In this document: positions 7,601-8,091 of the stretch, one piece after another
Layout: each line of letters opens with the position of its first letter
Numbering within the stretch: the first letter of the stretch is position 1
DNA from: GCA-020348445 sp965372465
Lineage (GTDB): Archaea > Thermoplasmatota > Thermoplasmata > GCA-020350865
Length of the DNA stretch: 8,091 nucleotides
NCBI GenBank assembly: GCA_965372465.1
Contig: CBDVCK010000170.1
Span: forward strand, 1 to 8,091
Direction: 5' to 3'
The notes under the pieces: generated by a model
Seen by the model: only the letters and a program-made list of their open reading frames with translations
Databases searched by the model: none
Told to the model about the DNA's origin: nothing
Made by a program: the position numbers and the translations under genes

Positions 7601-8091
7601 AGTGAATAGGACCATTCTTCAATAAATCCAATTTCCTCATTTTCATAACCGAAAATATAAAAAATATAATCATATGTTCCAATGATTATTTCTATTGTTC
7701 CATCATTATCCACATCACCGGTAGTAAGTCCATATGTTTGAGAACCAAGATTTGGGCTTTTCCATTCATCGATATATTCTCCGTTCGAGTATTGGATAAC
7801 ATGAATAAATCCCTCGGAATTTCCAAAAATTATCTCCACAATGCCATCATTATCCACATCCGCTGAAACAAGTGAATCCTGACCACCTATCCATTCCCCA
7901 TGCCCCTTTTCCCACACAAGATTCATATATTCCTCTTCATCGCCTCTCGTTTTCTCAGATAATATGGACTTTGCTGGAGGTATTTCCCCTTGGATATTTG
8001 GTACACCTTCATCTACGCTTAGCCCTGTGATGGATTCATTTCGATTAGAAGGCACTTCCTGCAACAAAATACATAAAGATCCCGATAAAAC
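4498..8091 (-). CDS. Giant surface protein: FG-GAP/VCBS propellers, PKD-like domains, membrane helix, cytoplasmic zinc ribbon (N-terminus beyond window)
   Basis: Open from the right edge to TGA at 4500-4498 (1197 codons). A TTG at 8067 is an in-frame candidate start, but the frame continues to the edge through VLSGSLCILL, which looks like the end of a signal peptide, so the true start lies outside. Numbered from 8067: about 14 FG-GAP/VCBS blades occupy residues 65-735, each with a GDVDNDGxxEIIIG-type calcium motif and usually a YxxEW strand, spaced 43-56 residues. Motifs near 365, 415, 463, 667 and 712 are degenerate. A PKD domain with FDFGDG covers 740-827, three 92-residue Ig/PKD-like repeats 828-1103, a membrane helix 1120-1141, then lysines and a zinc ribbon with C1157/C1160 and C1177/C1180. 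This predicts a type I surface protein with a calcium-binding adhesive ectodomain and a small cytosolic zinc ribbon. Related propellers (integrin alpha, bacterial VCBS proteins) mediate adhesion; the ligand here is unknown. Confidence 0.92.
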   Translation of the reverse strand, partial: VLSGSLCILLQEVPSNRNESITGLSVDEGVPNIQGEIPPAKSILSEKTRGDEEEYMNLVWEKGHGEWIGGQDSLVSADVDNDGIVEIIFGNSEGFIHVIQYSNGEYIDEWKSPNLGSQTYGLTTGDVDNDGTIEIIIGTYDYIFYIFGYENEEIGFIEEWSYSLSETSLYGIATGDIDNDGTLEIIVGTNANSDSDSNVNVFGFDGTTYILEWSTFVGSDYINSVDIIAIGDVDNDGTNEFIVGLNELILGSYRGSSFIYGYNGGTYILEWSIEDPNNEIRDIDVGDVDDDGILEIVLGAGNVSIYQYQSGIYILENEIQELEAFVEIGDVNSDGINEIVTATDILKIWQEDNLLWESINYAPEDIHGMVIKNSDNDQINEIIISIGETFKTSDLLVIGMGGTTYKEEWRGDYLDSVAGISINDIDRDSYDEIILGMVSGEVIILEFKDGDYLIEGTIQLPNSGDIFYIFSDDFDNDDTLEIAVISAIFSEIDVTMEICYIEYISGNYVISDQLEIGNGYSFAVDVGDVDNDNIKEIVIGTWIGNVIVIGFNGDSYSVEWQDQIMNNMITGVAIGDSDGDEDIEIVIGGSIGEPEETLYVLGFDAGDYIIEWSTFTDGGVWAADIGDPDNDGINEIVVEEAYSNQIIIFEWDGTTYSEEWRSAEVDLLFDSCFDINDIEQTGESEIIYGGDDLFVLKYDSSYQYIWHTENLSNFIRCIFIGNSDNLGANEITVSLGGYILIYSRNQKPAAVLSTSQTTVFIGEEIEFNGSLSKGISPLEYHFDFGDGENSGWIIEPSTIHSYSNVGIYLASLIVRDSNGVESEIPANITISVIKPNQAPTAFIDSISPNSAFEGEIIYFSGHGYDEDGNITSYYWESDIDGKLSTLQSFNISSLSIGNHIISFKVQDDDNSWSDWINRSLKIKPIPQNEPPSAIIDSITPNPAIEGETIFFEGFGDDNDGTIVSYSWESNIDGLLSDKSSFTSSSLSVGTHSISFTVQDNDGEWSDIETTSLTIEPIPPNQAPTAYIDSVSPNPAIEGEIIIFEGSGDDSDGAITSYSWESNIDGILSSERTFSTSSLTVGEHTITFKVEDDNGLWSESEMMTLVVKEKEDDEGGTSSVFGDLDNERLIYLIFVFAIFCFLIIVVIAIVSGKNKKMNSDTYPVTCPGCGDIFDVASPIRPLTVNCPNCGLGGVLKLD
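4644..4710 (-). other. Predicted C-terminal membrane helix of the surface protein
   Basis: Residues 1120-1141 form an uninterrupted hydrophobic run (LIYLIFVFAIFCFLIIVVIA and two more). An acidic Gly/Ser-containing spacer precedes it, and SGKNKK follows. The basic side faces the cytoplasm, putting the propeller and PKD domains outside and the zinc ribbon inside. Confidence 0.9.
4759..5586 (-). repeat. Three tandem 276-bp repeats encoding Ig/PKD-like domains
   Basis: Copies at 5586-5311, 5310-5035 and 5034-4759 have an exact 276-bp (92-codon) period. For example, TATTGGATTCCCAGGA at 4905-4920 recurs identically at 5181-5196, with a diverged copy starting at 5457. Each domain opens with N(Q/E)(A/P)P(T/S)A and IDS, and contains a YxWES(D/N)IDG core and a VxDxDxxWS end. 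The two C-terminal copies are the most alike, indicating the most recent duplication. Confidence 0.9.

Noticed and set aside
8068..8091. Lipobox / lipoprotein signal at VLSGSLCILL near the window edge
   Set aside because: The residue before Cys is Leu, not the Gly/Ala/Ser expected of a lipobox, and the N-terminus lies outside the window; it can only be called a probable hydrophobic signal-peptide remainder.

Overview
The window looks archaeal, most likely from an uncultured member of the Thermoplasmatota (euryarchaeal side). This is inferred from protein architecture, not from a marker gene. The clues are a large surface protein of FG-GAP/VCBS propeller repeats and PKD-like domains that ends in one membrane helix and a cytoplasmic zinc ribbon, a PKD/fibronectin-III secreted-type protein, and a cytosolic protein joining a RadA/Rad51-type helix-hairpin-helix to several zinc ribbons and TPRs. 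There are no RNA genes, CRISPR arrays, transposases or replication genes. All real coding is on the minus strand; the long plus-strand ORFs are shadows of it.

Layout in transcription order, right to left. (1) 8091-4498: C-terminal 1197 codons of a giant surface protein, entering from beyond the right edge. It has about 14 FG-GAP/VCBS blades (which fit two seven-bladed propellers), one classical PKD domain, three near-identical 92-residue Ig/PKD-like domains (276-bp tandem DNA repeat), a membrane helix and a CxxC...CxxC zinc ribbon. (2) 4471-3077: an open frame for the end of a PKD domain followed by two copies of an FN3-plus-unnamed module. It has no ATG/GTG start, no signal peptide and no ribosome-binding site, so it reads as a 5'-truncated remnant, with different base composition from its upstream neighbour. 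(3) 3076-2888: a short AT-rich intergenic region with a candidate TATA box, a 7+2+7 palindrome and a Shine-Dalgarno-like GAGGGG. (4) 2887-1: N-terminal 962 codons of a protein running off the left edge, with a helix-hairpin-helix, four zinc ribbons, two TPRs and a highly acidic repetitive Glu/Pro tail of at least 500 residues built from nested 13-, 40-, 53- and 66-residue repeats.

No shared pathway can be shown. Genes 1 and 2 are cell-surface or secreted types; gene 4 looks like an intracellular scaffold or nucleic-acid/protein-binding protein with its own promoter region. The most unusual items are the gene 4 architecture with its expanding acidic tail and the 14-blade receptor-like protein with a zinc ribbon on the inner side of the membrane. 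No enzymatic or defence system was recognised.
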